A stretch of 64,000 bases of DNA, taken from the NCBI GenBank assembly GCA_020342155.1, contig CP070842.1:1368405-1432404 (forward strand). The letters run 5' to 3'. The notes under the pieces are model-generated. The model worked only from the letters and a program-made list of their open reading frames with translations, did not search any database and had not been told where the DNA came from. Made by a program: the position numbers and the translations under genes. The stretch is from Dehalococcoidales bacterium (GTDB taxonomy: Bacteria > Chloroflexota > Dehalococcoidia > Dehalococcoidales > Fen-1064). Of the stretch, positions 1-8,104 are shown in pieces. Within the stretch, counting starts at the first letter, position 1; every line of letters starts with the position of its first letter.

Positions 1-1
1 G

Positions 2-250
2 CTGATAGAGCTCGAGGCGGCACATGCCAAGCTTTCTAATGACCGACAACAGCTGGCGGCAGGAATTGTACCCGGGACGGTTGCGGTCTATGAGCAGTTG
101 AGATTGCGAAGAGGGACTGCCGTGGCCAGGGTGGAGCAAGGAGCGTGTCGTGGTTGCCAGATAACGCTGCCGACTACTGAGCTGCAACAGGTCAGAGGTG
201 GTGGTCTGGTACGCTGTGGTAGTTGCGGGCGTATCCTTTTTCTTGCCTGA
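2..250 (+). CDS. C4-type zinc ribbon protein (zf-RING_7/DUF164), C-terminal part
   Basis: This is the 3' end of a gene that begins upstream of the window; 82 codons are visible before the TGA at 248-250. The visible part starts with a helical, probably coiled-coil stretch (LIELEAAHAKL) and ends in a four-cysteine zinc ribbon, CRGC followed about 20 residues later by CGSC. That layout, a long coiled coil and then a C-terminal C4 ribbon, is typical of the zf-RING_7 (DUF164) family, whose exact role is unsettled but which is thought to bind nucleic acid. The RNase H-like gene begins 9 bp downstream on the same strand, so the two are probably co-transcribed. Family assignment is fairly secure; function is not. 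Confidence 0.75.
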   Translation: MIELEAAHAKLSNDRQQLAAGIVPGTVAVYEQLRLRRGTAVARVEQGACRGCQITLPTTELQQVRGGGLVRCGSCGRILFLA

Positions 251-259
251 TAATATGTC

Positions 260-658
260 ATGACAGCAGATAGAGTTATCATAAATGCCGATGGTGCTTC
301 TCGCCACAATCCGGGTCCGGCGGCCATCGGTGCCACCATAAAAGATGAGCAAGGCCACCTGCTTGCCTCGATATCCCGGCGTATCGGGCGGGCGACCAAC
401 AATCAGGCAGAGTACCAGGCCCTGATTGCTGCTCTGGAGAAAGCCATTGGATTAGGTGCCCGGAGGGCTGATATCCGGCTAGATTCAGAGCTGGTGGTCA
501 AGCAGATGAAAGGCCGGTACCGGGTGAAGAATGCTGCCCTCAGGCCGCTCTACCTGAGGGTGGGCGAGCTTTTGAATCAATTTGAAGGCTTCACCATCAC
601 AAATGTTCCCCGTGCGCAGAATGCCGAGGCCGACAAGCTGGCTAACAAAGCCCTGTGA
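260..658 (+). CDS. Ribonuclease HI-like protein
   Basis: A 132-residue single-domain RNase H fold protein. The four expected acidic metal ligands are visible: D11 in NADGASRHNPGP, E51 in NNQAEYQAL, D75 in RLDSELVV and D125 in NAEADKLANKAL. Such enzymes cut the RNA strand of RNA-DNA hybrids with two metal ions, in the cytoplasm. The glycine-rich N-terminal motif and short length resemble the compact Bacillus/archaeal-type RNase HI group more than E. coli RnhA, because the basic protrusion is absent. It follows the zinc-ribbon gene by 9 bp, suggesting one operon. I have not assigned rnhA because several paralogous subfamilies share these motifs. Confidence 0.88.
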   Translation: MTADRVIINADGASRHNPGPAAIGATIKDEQGHLLASISRRIGRATNNQAEYQALIAALEKAIGLGARRADIRLDSELVVKQMKGRYRVKNAALRPLYLRVGELLNQFEGFTITNVPRAQNAEADKLANKAL

Positions 659-669
659 AGTACTTCTGC

Positions 670-939
670 CTAATTATGACCCAGGTACCTGGTTCTCTTC
701 CTCTCCCTTCCCCGAGCCCATTCCGAGTCCATATCCAGGTTATGAGTTGCCGCAATCTCGAACAGAAGAAAGAGTACATCGTATAGCTGATGACTCAGGC
801 GTTCGCGGTCGTTAAGCTCCTCTTTTAACAAGGTAATCTCCTGGTCGAGCAAGTCCATAACCCGGGAGACAGGTTCCTGCCTGGCTGTTATTTGCCCAAG
901 AAATTCGGCGACCTCATCTCGATATTTGTTAAGGCTCAT
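670..939 (-). CDS. Small MazG-like protein
   Basis: An 89-residue all-helical protein converging on the RNase H gene with an 11-bp gap. The C-terminal half (HQLYDVLFLLFEIAATHN, then DMDSEW, then a basic tail RERKRTRYLG) looks like the end of a MazG-type nucleotide pyrophosphohydrolase domain, in which an ExxE...ExxD acidic set binds Mg2+ and the protein cleaves NTPs to NMP and PPi. The first acidic residue of the second pair appears to be Gln here (QLYD), so activity is uncertain. The start is ATG at 939. The fold assignment is by pattern only; a conserved hypothetical of unknown role is the alternative. Confidence 0.55.
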   Translation of the reverse strand: MSLNKYRDEVAEFLGQITARQEPVSRVMDLLDQEITLLKEELNDRERLSHQLYDVLFLLFEIAATHNLDMDSEWARGRERKRTRYLGHN

Positions 940-991
940 ACTCGACTCTCCCTGAAATAATGCCGGGACTTCTGAACGGCTTTCTGATATC

Positions 992-2239
992 CTAACCGGG
1001 CTGACTATCCGCCTCTTGTTTGGCTAATTTCGCACCGGCGCTGAAGATATTGCGTGCAATGTAGCTTGGTTCAACATTGGCGCGTGCCTCAAGCAATTCT
1101 GATTTCAATATTAGCGCATTTTTCCTCTTTGTCCCGTCTTCAGTGCCACGTATCACGAAGTCAATTATATTTAGAGCTAGCTGGATTTTTCCGGCATCCC
1201 TGAGCATGTTAGCTTCTTGCACGAAACTGTCTACACTGGCTAGCTTTACAATCTCGGCAGCGATATCCTTACTTGTCGCGGGGAAGAGTTCGGCAGGATT
1301 GCCATTGTACCAACCAGCATAACGACGGTGCACGCCATGGATAATAAAGGTCGGATGGCCATATAACGGCTGCAACCACGGTTTTTTAGCCAGGTCTTCC
1401 GGTATTTTAACCTTATCGATAATTTCTTCAATCCAGCAGCCTTCATTAAGCAGACGGACGACTTCATCCTCGATAAATCTGAGGTATCTCGCGGTATCCA
1501 ACAAAACTTCCATTGCCAGGTCTTTAGATAGAACCTGTCCAGCAGCAACCACGTAGTCAGGATTCTTCCCGGCAACTGCTTCTAGAGCCTCCGCCCACTC
1601 AAGCGCCCAGCGCTGTACTTTAAAAGGATTGCCCACGTTGGGCACACCACTGATAAGCAGGTCACCAACAAGCGCAGTCTTCCGTTCCGGGACCCATACC
1701 CAGAGAGAATCATCCGTCTCACCATAATAGCTGTATAGCTCAAAGGTCAGTCCACCGAACTCGAATTGCATGGCGTCATCAAAAGTGATATCCGGGTAGA
1801 AGAATTGCTGAGGTAGAACTGGTTCACCAGCTGGGATAGCAAACTGTATCGTGTTTATATGCTCGTGCTGGCCTTTTAATTTCTGGTAACGGTCAAACCG
1901 CCTGGCTACATTCTTGTGCCCGATAATGTGTGGCCTAGGATATTTGTGAGTCTCGGCATCTGTATTGAATGCAGGTACACTCCAGACATGATCCATGTGT
2001 CCGTGGGTGTAGATAATAGCGTGGACAGGCTTGTCCGTTCGTTTTCTGATTACCTCAACCGCTTTCTTCCCGAACCGGTTGCCCATCGGCACATCAATGA
2101 CTATTACGCCATCATCTGTATATACAACACTCGTGTTACTGATACCCAGCCGTACAATATCCGGCGTAGCTTGCTGCTCTTCCGAAATCCCGGTTAAGAC
2201 ATCTACATATTGCCGGTTTTCATGCGTTCTGCCAGTCAT
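992..2239 (-). CDS. MBL-fold hydrolase, alkyl sulfatase-like
   Basis: A 415-residue metallo-beta-lactamase-fold hydrolase. The zinc-binding motif THGHMDH lies at residues 78-84. The domain after it (about 240-350) has the helical pattern of the dimerisation domain of SdsA1/BDS1 alkyl sulfatases, including a substrate-side stretch around YGHPTFIIHGVHRRYAGWYNG. Such enzymes hydrolyse primary or secondary alkyl sulfates to alcohol and sulfate; many relatives have other ester substrates. There is no obvious signal peptide, so a cytoplasmic location is likely. A good ribosome site (AAGGAGGAG) precedes the ATG. It lies 44 bp downstream of the serine hydrolase gene on the same strand, so the two may be co-expressed. 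Confidence 0.82.
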   Translation of the reverse strand: MTGRTHENRQYVDVLTGISEEQQATPDIVRLGISNTSVVYTDDGVIVIDVPMGNRFGKKAVEVIRKRTDKPVHAIIYTHGHMDHVWSVPAFNTDAETHKYPRPHIIGHKNVARRFDRYQKLKGQHEHINTIQFAIPAGEPVLPQQFFYPDITFDDAMQFEFGGLTFELYSYYGETDDSLWVWVPERKTALVGDLLISGVPNVGNPFKVQRWALEWAEALEAVAGKNPDYVVAAGQVLSKDLAMEVLLDTARYLRFIEDEVVRLLNEGCWIEEIIDKVKIPEDLAKKPWLQPLYGHPTFIIHGVHRRYAGWYNGNPAELFPATSKDIAAEIVKLASVDSFVQEANMLRDAGKIQLALNIIDFVIRGTEDGTKRKNALILKSELLEARANVEPSYIARNIFSAGAKLAKQEADSQPG

Positions 2240-2283
2240 TATACGCTCCTCCTTAGAGAGTGAACTTATATAAGGACTCTATA

Positions 2284-3582
2284 TCATGTCAGGGCTTGAT
2301 ATACCAGCCGCTCAATGTCCTCGATGTAACTGCCGCCGGGAATCATCTGGCGGTTCATTACCTGCGTGAAGTAAATGACGAACAGGTCTTCCTTGGGGTC
2401 GGCGAAGTAGCCGGTACCGGCAGCGCCACCCCAGCCGTACGACCCTACCGATTGCAGTAGAGGAGTTACGTTTGTATCTGTCCTGACCCCGACACCAATG
2501 CCAAATCCCCAACCAGGACCACGCAGTGGTACAGGTATTTGACCGGTATGACTGCTCGTCATCAGCTCAACAGTTTTTCGCCCAAGAATACGTACACCTT
2601 CCAGTTCGCCACCGTTGAGAAGCATCTGGGCAAACCTTGCGTAGTCGGCGATCGTGGTGAGTATCCCGCCCCGGTCACCACCGGCGCCAAACCAGTTCTT
2701 CGGGCCTTTTACCTTTTCGCTTGTCTCCGGACGGTCAACAACTGCCAACCCCCATTTCTCTCCGTCTCGCTCCATTCGGTAGCTGGTGGTAAAGCGCTCG
2801 AGCTGCCCCTCTGGCAGGTAAAAGGAGGAGTCTTTCATCTTGAGAGGTTCGAATATTCTCTCTCTATAGAATTCCTCCAGGGTCTTTCCTGTCACTATCT
2901 CTATTACCGTACCAGCGACGGGATAACCGACTTGATACTCAAACTCAGTTCCCGGGTGAGCGCTGAGCGGCAACTTGGCCAGGTTCTCAATCATTTCTCT
3001 GATACTTGTGGCTCGTGCTTCCGCCGGTCCCGACAGTAATCTGGCCTTGATAAGGACATCCCGGTTCAGAGTAATTTCCTGCAGCGGGATACGGGCCACT
3101 GTCGGCAGGCCGGTGGTGTTGCGCAGACAGTCGCGGACTGTAATCTCGCGGCGTGCCAGTACGGTGGGCGTCATCATTGCAGTCCTGGGTTGTTCCTCCA
3201 TCCCGGTCAAATTTGAGCTACGTACCCTTGGATTCTTGAAAGCGGGAATATACCTGGATACAGGGTCATCAAGATTTAGCAGTCCATCCTCGACAAGTAT
3301 CATGGTGGCGACACCAGCAATCGGTTTGCTATTGGACCATAACCGGAAGAAGGCGTCTTTTCGCACAGGCTGTTTACTCTCAATGTCCATGTACCCTGCG
3401 GATTCGAAATGCACTATCTTACCGTGACGGGCTACCAGCGTAATCATGCAGGGCACTTTCTGCTCGTCGACATATTTCTGCATAGCCGGAGGTATCCTCG
3501 ACAGTCGCTCGGATGAGAAACCCGCCTCTTCAGGCTCTGCCACTGGTAACGGCCACACGTTATTTGATTTGTTTGAATTCAT
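2284..3582 (-). CDS. Serine hydrolase, beta-lactamase (class C/EstB) family
   Basis: A 432-residue penicillin-binding-protein-like serine hydrolase. The nucleophile motif SxxK is S83-N-S-K86 (LWSNSKPIAG), and the tyrosine motif is probably the YQVGYP stretch near 205. I place the start at 3582, because this ATG has GAGGAGA about 6 bases upstream; a longer reading to 3609 lacks a ribosome site. No signal peptide is evident, so this is more likely a cytoplasmic esterase or amidase of the EstB type than a secreted beta-lactamase. The MBL hydrolase gene follows 44 bp later on the same strand, so the two hydrolases may share a substrate class. Confidence 0.85.
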   Translation of the reverse strand: MNSNKSNNVWPLPVAEPEEAGFSSERLSRIPPAMQKYVDEQKVPCMITLVARHGKIVHFESAGYMDIESKQPVRKDAFFRLWSNSKPIAGVATMILVEDGLLNLDDPVSRYIPAFKNPRVRSSNLTGMEEQPRTAMMTPTVLARREITVRDCLRNTTGLPTVARIPLQEITLNRDVLIKARLLSGPAEARATSIREMIENLAKLPLSAHPGTEFEYQVGYPVAGTVIEIVTGKTLEEFYRERIFEPLKMKDSSFYLPEGQLERFTTSYRMERDGEKWGLAVVDRPETSEKVKGPKNWFGAGGDRGGILTTIADYARFAQMLLNGGELEGVRILGRKTVELMTSSHTGQIPVPLRGPGWGFGIGVGVRTDTNVTPLLQSVGSYGWGGAAGTGYFADPKEDLFVIYFTQVMNRQMIPGGSYIEDIERLVYQALT

Positions 3583-3786
3583 ATTCGTCTCCTCTTCTTT
3601 ATATGGCATACAGTAACATGGCGTTAATGCTCAGTCAAAATACAATTCTTTCTTGGGTGTCTTGGTGGATGGGCTGCCGTCAAGCTATTTCACCGTTCTG
3701 GGCTTCCTATGACAGTGAGTAGACTGTTTTATTTAGGGCCGGACAACTGGACTAGCTATTGTAGGATTATTTATAATTAACTCAGC

Positions 3787-4692
3787 ATGTCGAATGATTT
3801 ACTTGTCCTTGAAAAAGAGATCGTAAGACCAGAGAAACCAACTTTTATGATAGCTGGTTTCAATCAATGGGCTAATGCAGGAAACGTGTCTAGCGGAATT
3901 CCGGAATATCTTATTGAAAAATTGAAGGCAAGAAAAATAGGACATATTCGTAAAGGTGATTTTTACATTTTTCAACTACCGGGAAGTCACTTCCTGTTCA
4001 GGCCTTCGCTAAAGTATGTGGAGGGATATGAAGAACACTATGAGGAAGAGCCGGTTAATGATTTTTATTATGCGGAAATTGATGACAAGGCGCTTATCGT
4101 ATTCATTGGTACTGAGCCGAATCAACGTGAAGATGTGTATGTAAATACACTCCTGGATGGTGCTACAGAGCTGGGTGTGAAGAGAATCGTTATACCAGCA
4201 GGTGTGGGAGGGGAGGTTCCGTTTGATAGGGAAAGACTTGTAAGCTGTAATTATAGTCTGAAGCATATGCAGGAAGAACTGAAGGATTATGCAGTTACAT
4301 TTTCGAATTACGGCAGGAACGCCACAATTGGTATGGTCATAACTCACCATTGTAAGGAAAGAAATATCGAATCTGTCAGGCTAAGTGCGCGGACACCGAG
4401 TTACCAACTGCAGCTTACAATCCCTAGTGACAAAAAAGCAATATATGACATATTAAGAAGAATAAGGTACATGTTTGGAATTGATCTTGATTTATCTGAT
4501 TTAGAGAGAGAAAGCAAGCAACAAAACTCCGATTTTCAAAATGCACTGAAAAGATTATGTGTGGAGAATCCTGAACTCGAACCTCAGGTAACAGATTATA
4601 TGGAGCAGGTTGAAAAGGAATTTAAGGAGTTAAGATTTAACGAACCGACGAAAATACCTGATATTTTCCTGAAAGAATTTGACAGTCATTGA
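3787..4692 (+). CDS. PAC2 family protein
   Basis: A 301-residue protein with the PAC2 (proteasome assembly chaperone 2-like, COG2047) fold pattern: an N-terminal MIAGFNQWANAG loop, a central glycine-rich VIPAGVGGEVP turn, and a C-terminal helical tail rich in Glu and Lys. The family occurs in archaea and some bacteria; its bacterial role is not established. The gene is visibly AT-richer than its neighbours (AAA, ATA and AAT codons are frequent), hinting at transfer. There is no Shine-Dalgarno sequence before the ATG; a TATAAT box at 3772-3777 would start transcription a few bases before it. It is monocistronic between divergent and sRNA-like neighbours. Confidence 0.78.
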   Translation: MSNDLLVLEKEIVRPEKPTFMIAGFNQWANAGNVSSGIPEYLIEKLKARKIGHIRKGDFYIFQLPGSHFLFRPSLKYVEGYEEHYEEEPVNDFYYAEIDDKALIVFIGTEPNQREDVYVNTLLDGATELGVKRIVIPAGVGGEVPFDRERLVSCNYSLKHMQEELKDYAVTFSNYGRNATIGMVITHHCKERNIESVRLSARTPSYQLQLTIPSDKKAIYDILRRIRYMFGIDLDLSDLERESKQQNSDFQNALKRLCVENPELEPQVTDYMEQVEKEFKELRFNEPTKIPDIFLKEFDSH

Positions 4693-4815
4693 CCTACCCC
4701 ATTATTAATACCACCAATCGGCCAACCGACTCACTCATACTTAATTAAAGCCCCCAAGAATCCTTGTACTTTCATAGAACTACAACTATCCTGTTTAGTC
4801 GCGTCAAAAATGATA

Positions 4816-4844
4816 TTGACAACGATTCGCCAAAGGACTACAAT
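4816..4844 (+). promoter_or_regulatory. Sigma70-type promoter for a short transcript
   Basis: TTGACA (4816-4821) and TACAAT (4839-4844) are separated by exactly 17 bases. This is one of the best consensus promoters in the window. Predicted start is near 4851, about 135 bases before a strong terminator and upstream of no obvious long gene. Confidence 0.7.
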
Positions 4845-4850
4845 CAAATC

Positions 4851-4985
4851 CCCAGTACAACGTTAATACCTAACCATGCCGGCCTCAATACATGGGATGA
4901 GTCCCGGAAGGAGGTGGGGTGGTGGGGGAACGGTTAAGAGCACTGGTATCGCCAATATGTTCGGTGATAGCCAGTGCTCTTTTTT
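4851..4985 (+). ncRNA. Candidate small RNA or attenuated leader
   Basis: The interval between a consensus promoter and a strong intrinsic terminator would give an RNA of about 135 nt. The middle part is purine-rich (GGAAGGAGG followed by a GGTGGGG run). I see no match to a riboswitch or known RNA class that I can name. It could be an independent sRNA, or an attenuator leader for the small protein gene at 5067, which starts 82 bp after the terminator. A 40-codon ORF opens at 4876 but runs through the terminator hairpin and is unlikely to be the main product. Confidence 0.5.
4938..4985 (+). terminator. Strong intrinsic terminator
   Basis: Outer stem GAGCACTGG (4938-4946) pairs with CCAGTGCTC (4971-4979). 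An inner stem, TATCGCC (4947-4953), pairs with GGTGATA (4963-4969) with one G:T pair and a 9-base loop. Six T residues follow (4980-4985). Confidence 0.85.
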
Positions 4986-5066
4986 ACCAAAACCTGCTTA
5001 GCTTAAAGCGTAGATTATTGCGCACAACAGTATAATATTACAACATGGTGAAAGGAGTCAGAGACA

Positions 5067-5363
5067 ATGCCAAAGTATTTCATGACCTGGGAAGTAGACC
5101 CGACCAGAGTACCTACCGACCTCAAGGAGAGGAGCGCGCTGTGGGGTGGGATGTTGGAGATGATAAAACAGCAGATGAAAGACGGCACGACTACCGAATG
5201 GGGGAGTTTTGTCGGCGAGGGTAGAGGATATTCAGTCGGCGAACAGAGTGAAAAAGAACTGGTCAAAACCCTGCAGCAATTTTACCCGTATGTCACCTTC
5301 GAGGTACACCGGGTATTGACAGTAGACGAGATGGCTGAAGTTATTAAATCCCTGGGTGAGTAG
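5067..5363 (+). CDS. Small conserved protein, probable dimeric alpha/beta-barrel fold
   Basis: A 98-residue soluble protein with AAAGGAG placed well before the ATG. The alternation of strands and helices (PKYFMTWEVDP, a helix through KERSALWGGMLEMIKQQM, then WGSFVGEGRGY, then YPYVTFEVHRVLTVDEMAEVI) resembles small stress-responsive A/B-barrel or DUF3303-like proteins. No catalytic residues can be assigned. A TATAAT box sits about 35 bp upstream of the start, so it may have its own promoter as well as any read-through from the short transcript unit upstream. It converges with the CPBP protease gene. Confidence 0.65.
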   Translation: MPKYFMTWEVDPTRVPTDLKERSALWGGMLEMIKQQMKDGTTTEWGSFVGEGRGYSVGEQSEKELVKTLQQFYPYVTFEVHRVLTVDEMAEVIKSLGE

Positions 5364-5473
5364 TAGAACGGATTTCACTCAATGGGACCAGAGCGACCTT
5401 ATTATAGTGAGATTAAGACGGTGTCCAGTAACGCACGGCTGGTAGGTCTTCAATGGTCTGTCAGCGGTGCTGC

Positions 5474-6109
5474 TTACAGCAAATTCACGAAAACTCGCGC
5501 TATTATGTTTATGTAGATATGCATAATAACCGCTGGCCAACAGGAGTTACTCCGGTAGGCCACATAGCCGAAATAGATACCCATGATTATCGTGCTGACC
5601 ATCTCTATTTCCGGCTTGCCGAAGTGAAGCAGGACAAACGGCACCATCTGCACCAGGATACTGGCCTCTCCCAGTTTTTCCTTTAGCCCGAAGAGAAGGA
5701 AACCGCGTAGTATGAACTCCCAGGCGAAAAGGGAAGCGGCTATTTCAAGCGAGTACCTTACCAACTGGAGTTCCACCTGAGTGTAGTAATCTGCTACTGA
5801 GGGCATGCGGGACGCGGCATACAGGATTGGCAGTCCCAGGATGACTACAACTGCCAGGTGTAACCCCCATATCCTCCAGTTCCCTAATCTCAAGCCGAAG
5901 TCAAGGGGATTCCTCCGTAGCAGGAATACAATCGATAGGATGGGTATGATTGCATAGTACACCAGCGAACTGACCCAGTCAGGCCGGATTGGATGGTACT
6001 CGTTAAGGGCCAGACACAAAGCCGCCATGCAGGTAACAATGACCTCTCTGATGTACCTTCGGAGGAAGGTGTAGAGCGCTCTCAGTTCTGTCTTGAGTAA
6101 TCTGAGCAT
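5474..6109 (-). CDS. CPBP family intramembrane metalloprotease
   Basis: A 211-residue integral membrane protein with about six hydrophobic segments. The CPBP/CAAX-protease motif is recognisable: WEFILRGF (W130-E131...R135) for motif 1, LLHFGKP (H162) for motif 2, and IMHIYIN near 193 for motif 3. In most family members motif 1 is EExxxR; here the first glutamate is Trp, leaving a single Glu. Such proteins cleave prenylated or other membrane substrates, or act in bacteriocin immunity and signalling. The start is ATG at 6109; the gene is monocistronic. Fold is confident, peptidase activity less so. Confidence 0.75.
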   Translation of the reverse strand: MLRLLKTELRALYTFLRRYIREVIVTCMAALCLALNEYHPIRPDWVSSLVYYAIIPILSIVFLLRRNPLDFGLRLGNWRIWGLHLAVVVILGLPILYAASRMPSVADYYTQVELQLVRYSLEIAASLFAWEFILRGFLLFGLKEKLGEASILVQMVPFVLLHFGKPEIEMVSTIIMGIYFGYVAYRSNSCWPAVIMHIYINIIARVFVNLL

Positions 6110-6220
6110 GGTGCCTCTTTCGCACTAATAGTGTCATAAATGACCGGGGCTATGCAATATCAGGCTTTATGTAACGAGCTAGTTCTTGCCTTACTTCTTC
6201 TTAAAGAGGATGAAAACCAA

Positions 6221-6620
6221 GGGGGGACACCCCCTATCCCCCGCCAAGAGGGATTTCGTCCCTCTGGACTCCCCAAAACGGTGAGAGGGATAGTTCTTAT
6301 GCAAGTACCTTCACACCTTATGGGCAAATCCTGTTATTACATGGGATATTCCTTACTCTGGCCGCAGGTTAATAAGAGGAGCCTGAGAGGAATGTAGTCA
6401 CTAAACACCATCGAAGGGGAGTAGCAAAAGAAGCGGCCACCACTAAACATTATTGAGGAGAGTTGAAGAGGGGCGCTAGCGCCCCTCTTATTAGTTTTTC
6501 CCCTTCCCCACTGGGGAAGGGGATACAGGGGATGGGGTCACTACTACTAAACAGGGCATATTAGTTGAATGACAGAATATCAGAGTATCATTAGTCATAT
6601 AAACGAGTACCTGTAATTGA
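6221..6620. repeat. Dispersed structured intergenic repeat, copy A
   Basis: This non-coding stretch between the CPBP and lipase genes is a member of a repeat family also found at 34642-34975 and, much shortened, at 32589-32651. It contains a GAGGGA-TTTCG-TCCCTC hairpin (6249-6265), a perfect 24-base palindrome (6466-6489), and a perfect 11-bp stem with a 3-base loop (6499-6523). The tail is GGATACAGGG, GGGTCACTACTACTAAACAG and an ATTAGTCATATAAACGAG-like end. The short ORF across it is not coding-like. The rest of the 598-bp gap holds nothing else I recognise. Confidence 0.75.
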
Positions 6621-6707
6621 CGGTTCCTGCATTACTGGCGTATATTTGTTATTCAGACAACCGTTATGGACTAGAATGTGGATTGTTTGGGAAGGAGATA
6701 CGGAGCT

Positions 6708-7493
6708 ATGAAAAACAGGGAAGGCAATTTCAAAGGGTTTCAGGACTTTAATATTTACTACCAGTGCTGGCTGCCGGAAGGAGATACCAGAGCGGTATTA
6801 CTGATTGCCCATGGCTTTGCCGAGCACAGCGGACGCTATGGAAACGTGGTCAACCACTTTGTTCCCAAAGGCTACCCTGTCTATGCCCTTGACCATCGGG
6901 GACACGGTAGGTCGGATGGCGAACGCGTTCAGGTTGAACACTTCAGTGACTACACCAGAGACCTCAAGACCTTTTTTGATATCGTTCGCCAGGAGAACCC
7001 TGATGACAAGATTTTCCTTGTTGGACACAGCATGGGTTCAGCCATTAGCCTGGCCTATACTCTGCGATACCAGCATGAATTGGCCGGACTGATAACCTCC
7101 GGCGGAGGTCTGGCAAGACCTGGCGACCCACCACCACCACCAAGACCAACCGGTCAGCCCCTGGACACAGCGTTTCTAAGCCGTGACCCGGCTGTCATTG
7201 AAGCCTATGTGAACGACCCACTCGTCTATCGAGGGCCGATACCCCAGAGGTCGGCGGTGGCGGATATGAGGAGTACGTTACCCGAGCGGGTGCCGGAGAT
7301 AAAGTTGCCTGTCTTGATAATGGCGGGTAATGGCGGTGCGGATGGCGCCCGCAGCCAGGTGCTCTATGAACTCATCGGCTCCGAAGATAAAACACTCAAG
7401 CTCTATGAGAACTTGTTACACGAGATATTCAATGAGCCGGAGCACCCGCAGGTTATGGCTGACATGGAGGCGTGGTTGGAGGCCCACCTCTAA
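6708..7493 (+). CDS. Alpha/beta hydrolase, monoacylglycerol lipase-like
   Basis: A 261-residue serine hydrolase. Motifs in order are oxyanion loop HGFAEHSGRY (35-44), the lysophospholipase signature DHRGHGRSDG (62-71), and the nucleophile elbow GHSMG (S108). The acid is probably in the AGNGGADG region and the catalytic His in LLHEIFNEP near the C-terminus. The whole resembles monoacylglycerol lipase/PldB-type enzymes that release fatty acids from monoglycerides or lysophospholipids. I use the ATG at 6708 because AAGGAG lies upstream; a reading from 6678 lacks a ribosome site. No signal peptide. The nitroreductase gene follows after 95 bp. Confidence 0.88.
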   Translation: MKNREGNFKGFQDFNIYYQCWLPEGDTRAVLLIAHGFAEHSGRYGNVVNHFVPKGYPVYALDHRGHGRSDGERVQVEHFSDYTRDLKTFFDIVRQENPDDKIFLVGHSMGSAISLAYTLRYQHELAGLITSGGGLARPGDPPPPPRPTGQPLDTAFLSRDPAVIEAYVNDPLVYRGPIPQRSAVADMRSTLPERVPEIKLPVLIMAGNGGADGARSQVLYELIGSEDKTLKLYENLLHEIFNEPEHPQVMADMEAWLEAHL

Positions 7494-7588
7494 TCTAATT
7501 ACTGCCCTTTGCATTACACGAGTAAATCAGTGCCATGTAACCATGTTGTATGCCAGTGCCGTGACATGGGCAGGATAGGGGAATAATA

Positions 7589-8104
7589 ATGGAATTGATG
7601 GAAGCTATCAGGAAAAGAGCCAGTATTCGCAGCTATGAGGACAGGCCGGTGCCGGAAGAGAAGCTGCTGAAGGTGCTGGAGGCAGCGCGATTAGCCCCAT
7701 CGGCCAGTAACCGGCAGAGGTGGAAGTTCGTTGTCGTGAAAGACGAAAAACGGCGGCGGGCACTATCCATGGCGGCAGGGGGTCAGCCTCAACTGGCCGA
7801 AGCACCCGTGGTGATTGTGGCGGTGGCGACCATGCCGGAGTATGTCATGAGGTGCGGTATACCGGCGTTTTCCATTGACCTGGCAATCGCCGTAGACCAC
7901 ATGACGCTGGCGGCCGCCGATGAGGGACTGGGGACATGTTGGATTGGTGCCTTCTCTCAGGAAGAAGCCAGGGAGGTAGTCGGGGTGCCGGATAACTATC
8001 GAGTCGTTACAGTACTTCCCCTGGGTTTCCCCCGAGAGCCGGGGAGGGAAAAAACACGTAAGTCTCTGGATGAGATAGTCTGCTATGAGACCTTCAAGGA
8101 GTAA
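7589..8104 (+). CDS. Nitroreductase family protein
   Basis: A 171-residue FMN-binding nitroreductase-fold protein. The N-terminal RKRASIRSYEDRPV motif contacts the FMN phosphate; the RLAPSASNRQRWKFVVV stretch is the second FMN motif; and the GLGTCWIGAF and LPLGFPRE segments near the C-terminus are typical of the family. These enzymes reduce nitroaromatics, quinones or flavins with NAD(P)H as homodimers in the cytoplasm; the true substrate cannot be told. GGGGAATAAT precedes the ATG. It converges with the HAD gene and overlaps its 3' end by 11 bp (8094-8104). Confidence 0.9.
   Translation: MELMEAIRKRASIRSYEDRPVPEEKLLKVLEAARLAPSASNRQRWKFVVVKDEKRRRALSMAAGGQPQLAEAPVVIVAVATMPEYVMRCGIPAFSIDLAIAVDHMTLAAADEGLGTCWIGAFSQEEAREVVGVPDNYRVVTVLPLGFPREPGREKTRKSLDEIVCYETFKE

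Noticed and set aside
582-815. 77-codon ORF overlapping the RNase H-like gene
   Set aside because: Shadow frame of the RNase H-like and MazG-like genes; no ribosome site.
4780-4800. CCTGTTTAGT as an inverted piece of the dispersed repeat
   Set aside because: The match is only 10 bases and nothing flanks it in common.
4888-4915. GATGAGTCCCGGAAGG, resembling a hammerhead ribozyme core
   Set aside because: The required CUGAUGA and GAAA boxes and three stems cannot be completed.
4876-4999. 40-codon ORF within the short transcript
   Set aside because: It runs through the terminator hairpin, has no ribosome site and no recognisable similarity.
6140-6397. 85-codon ORF across repeat copy A
   Set aside because: It lies over non-coding repeat hairpins, and the corresponding frame is not kept in copy B.
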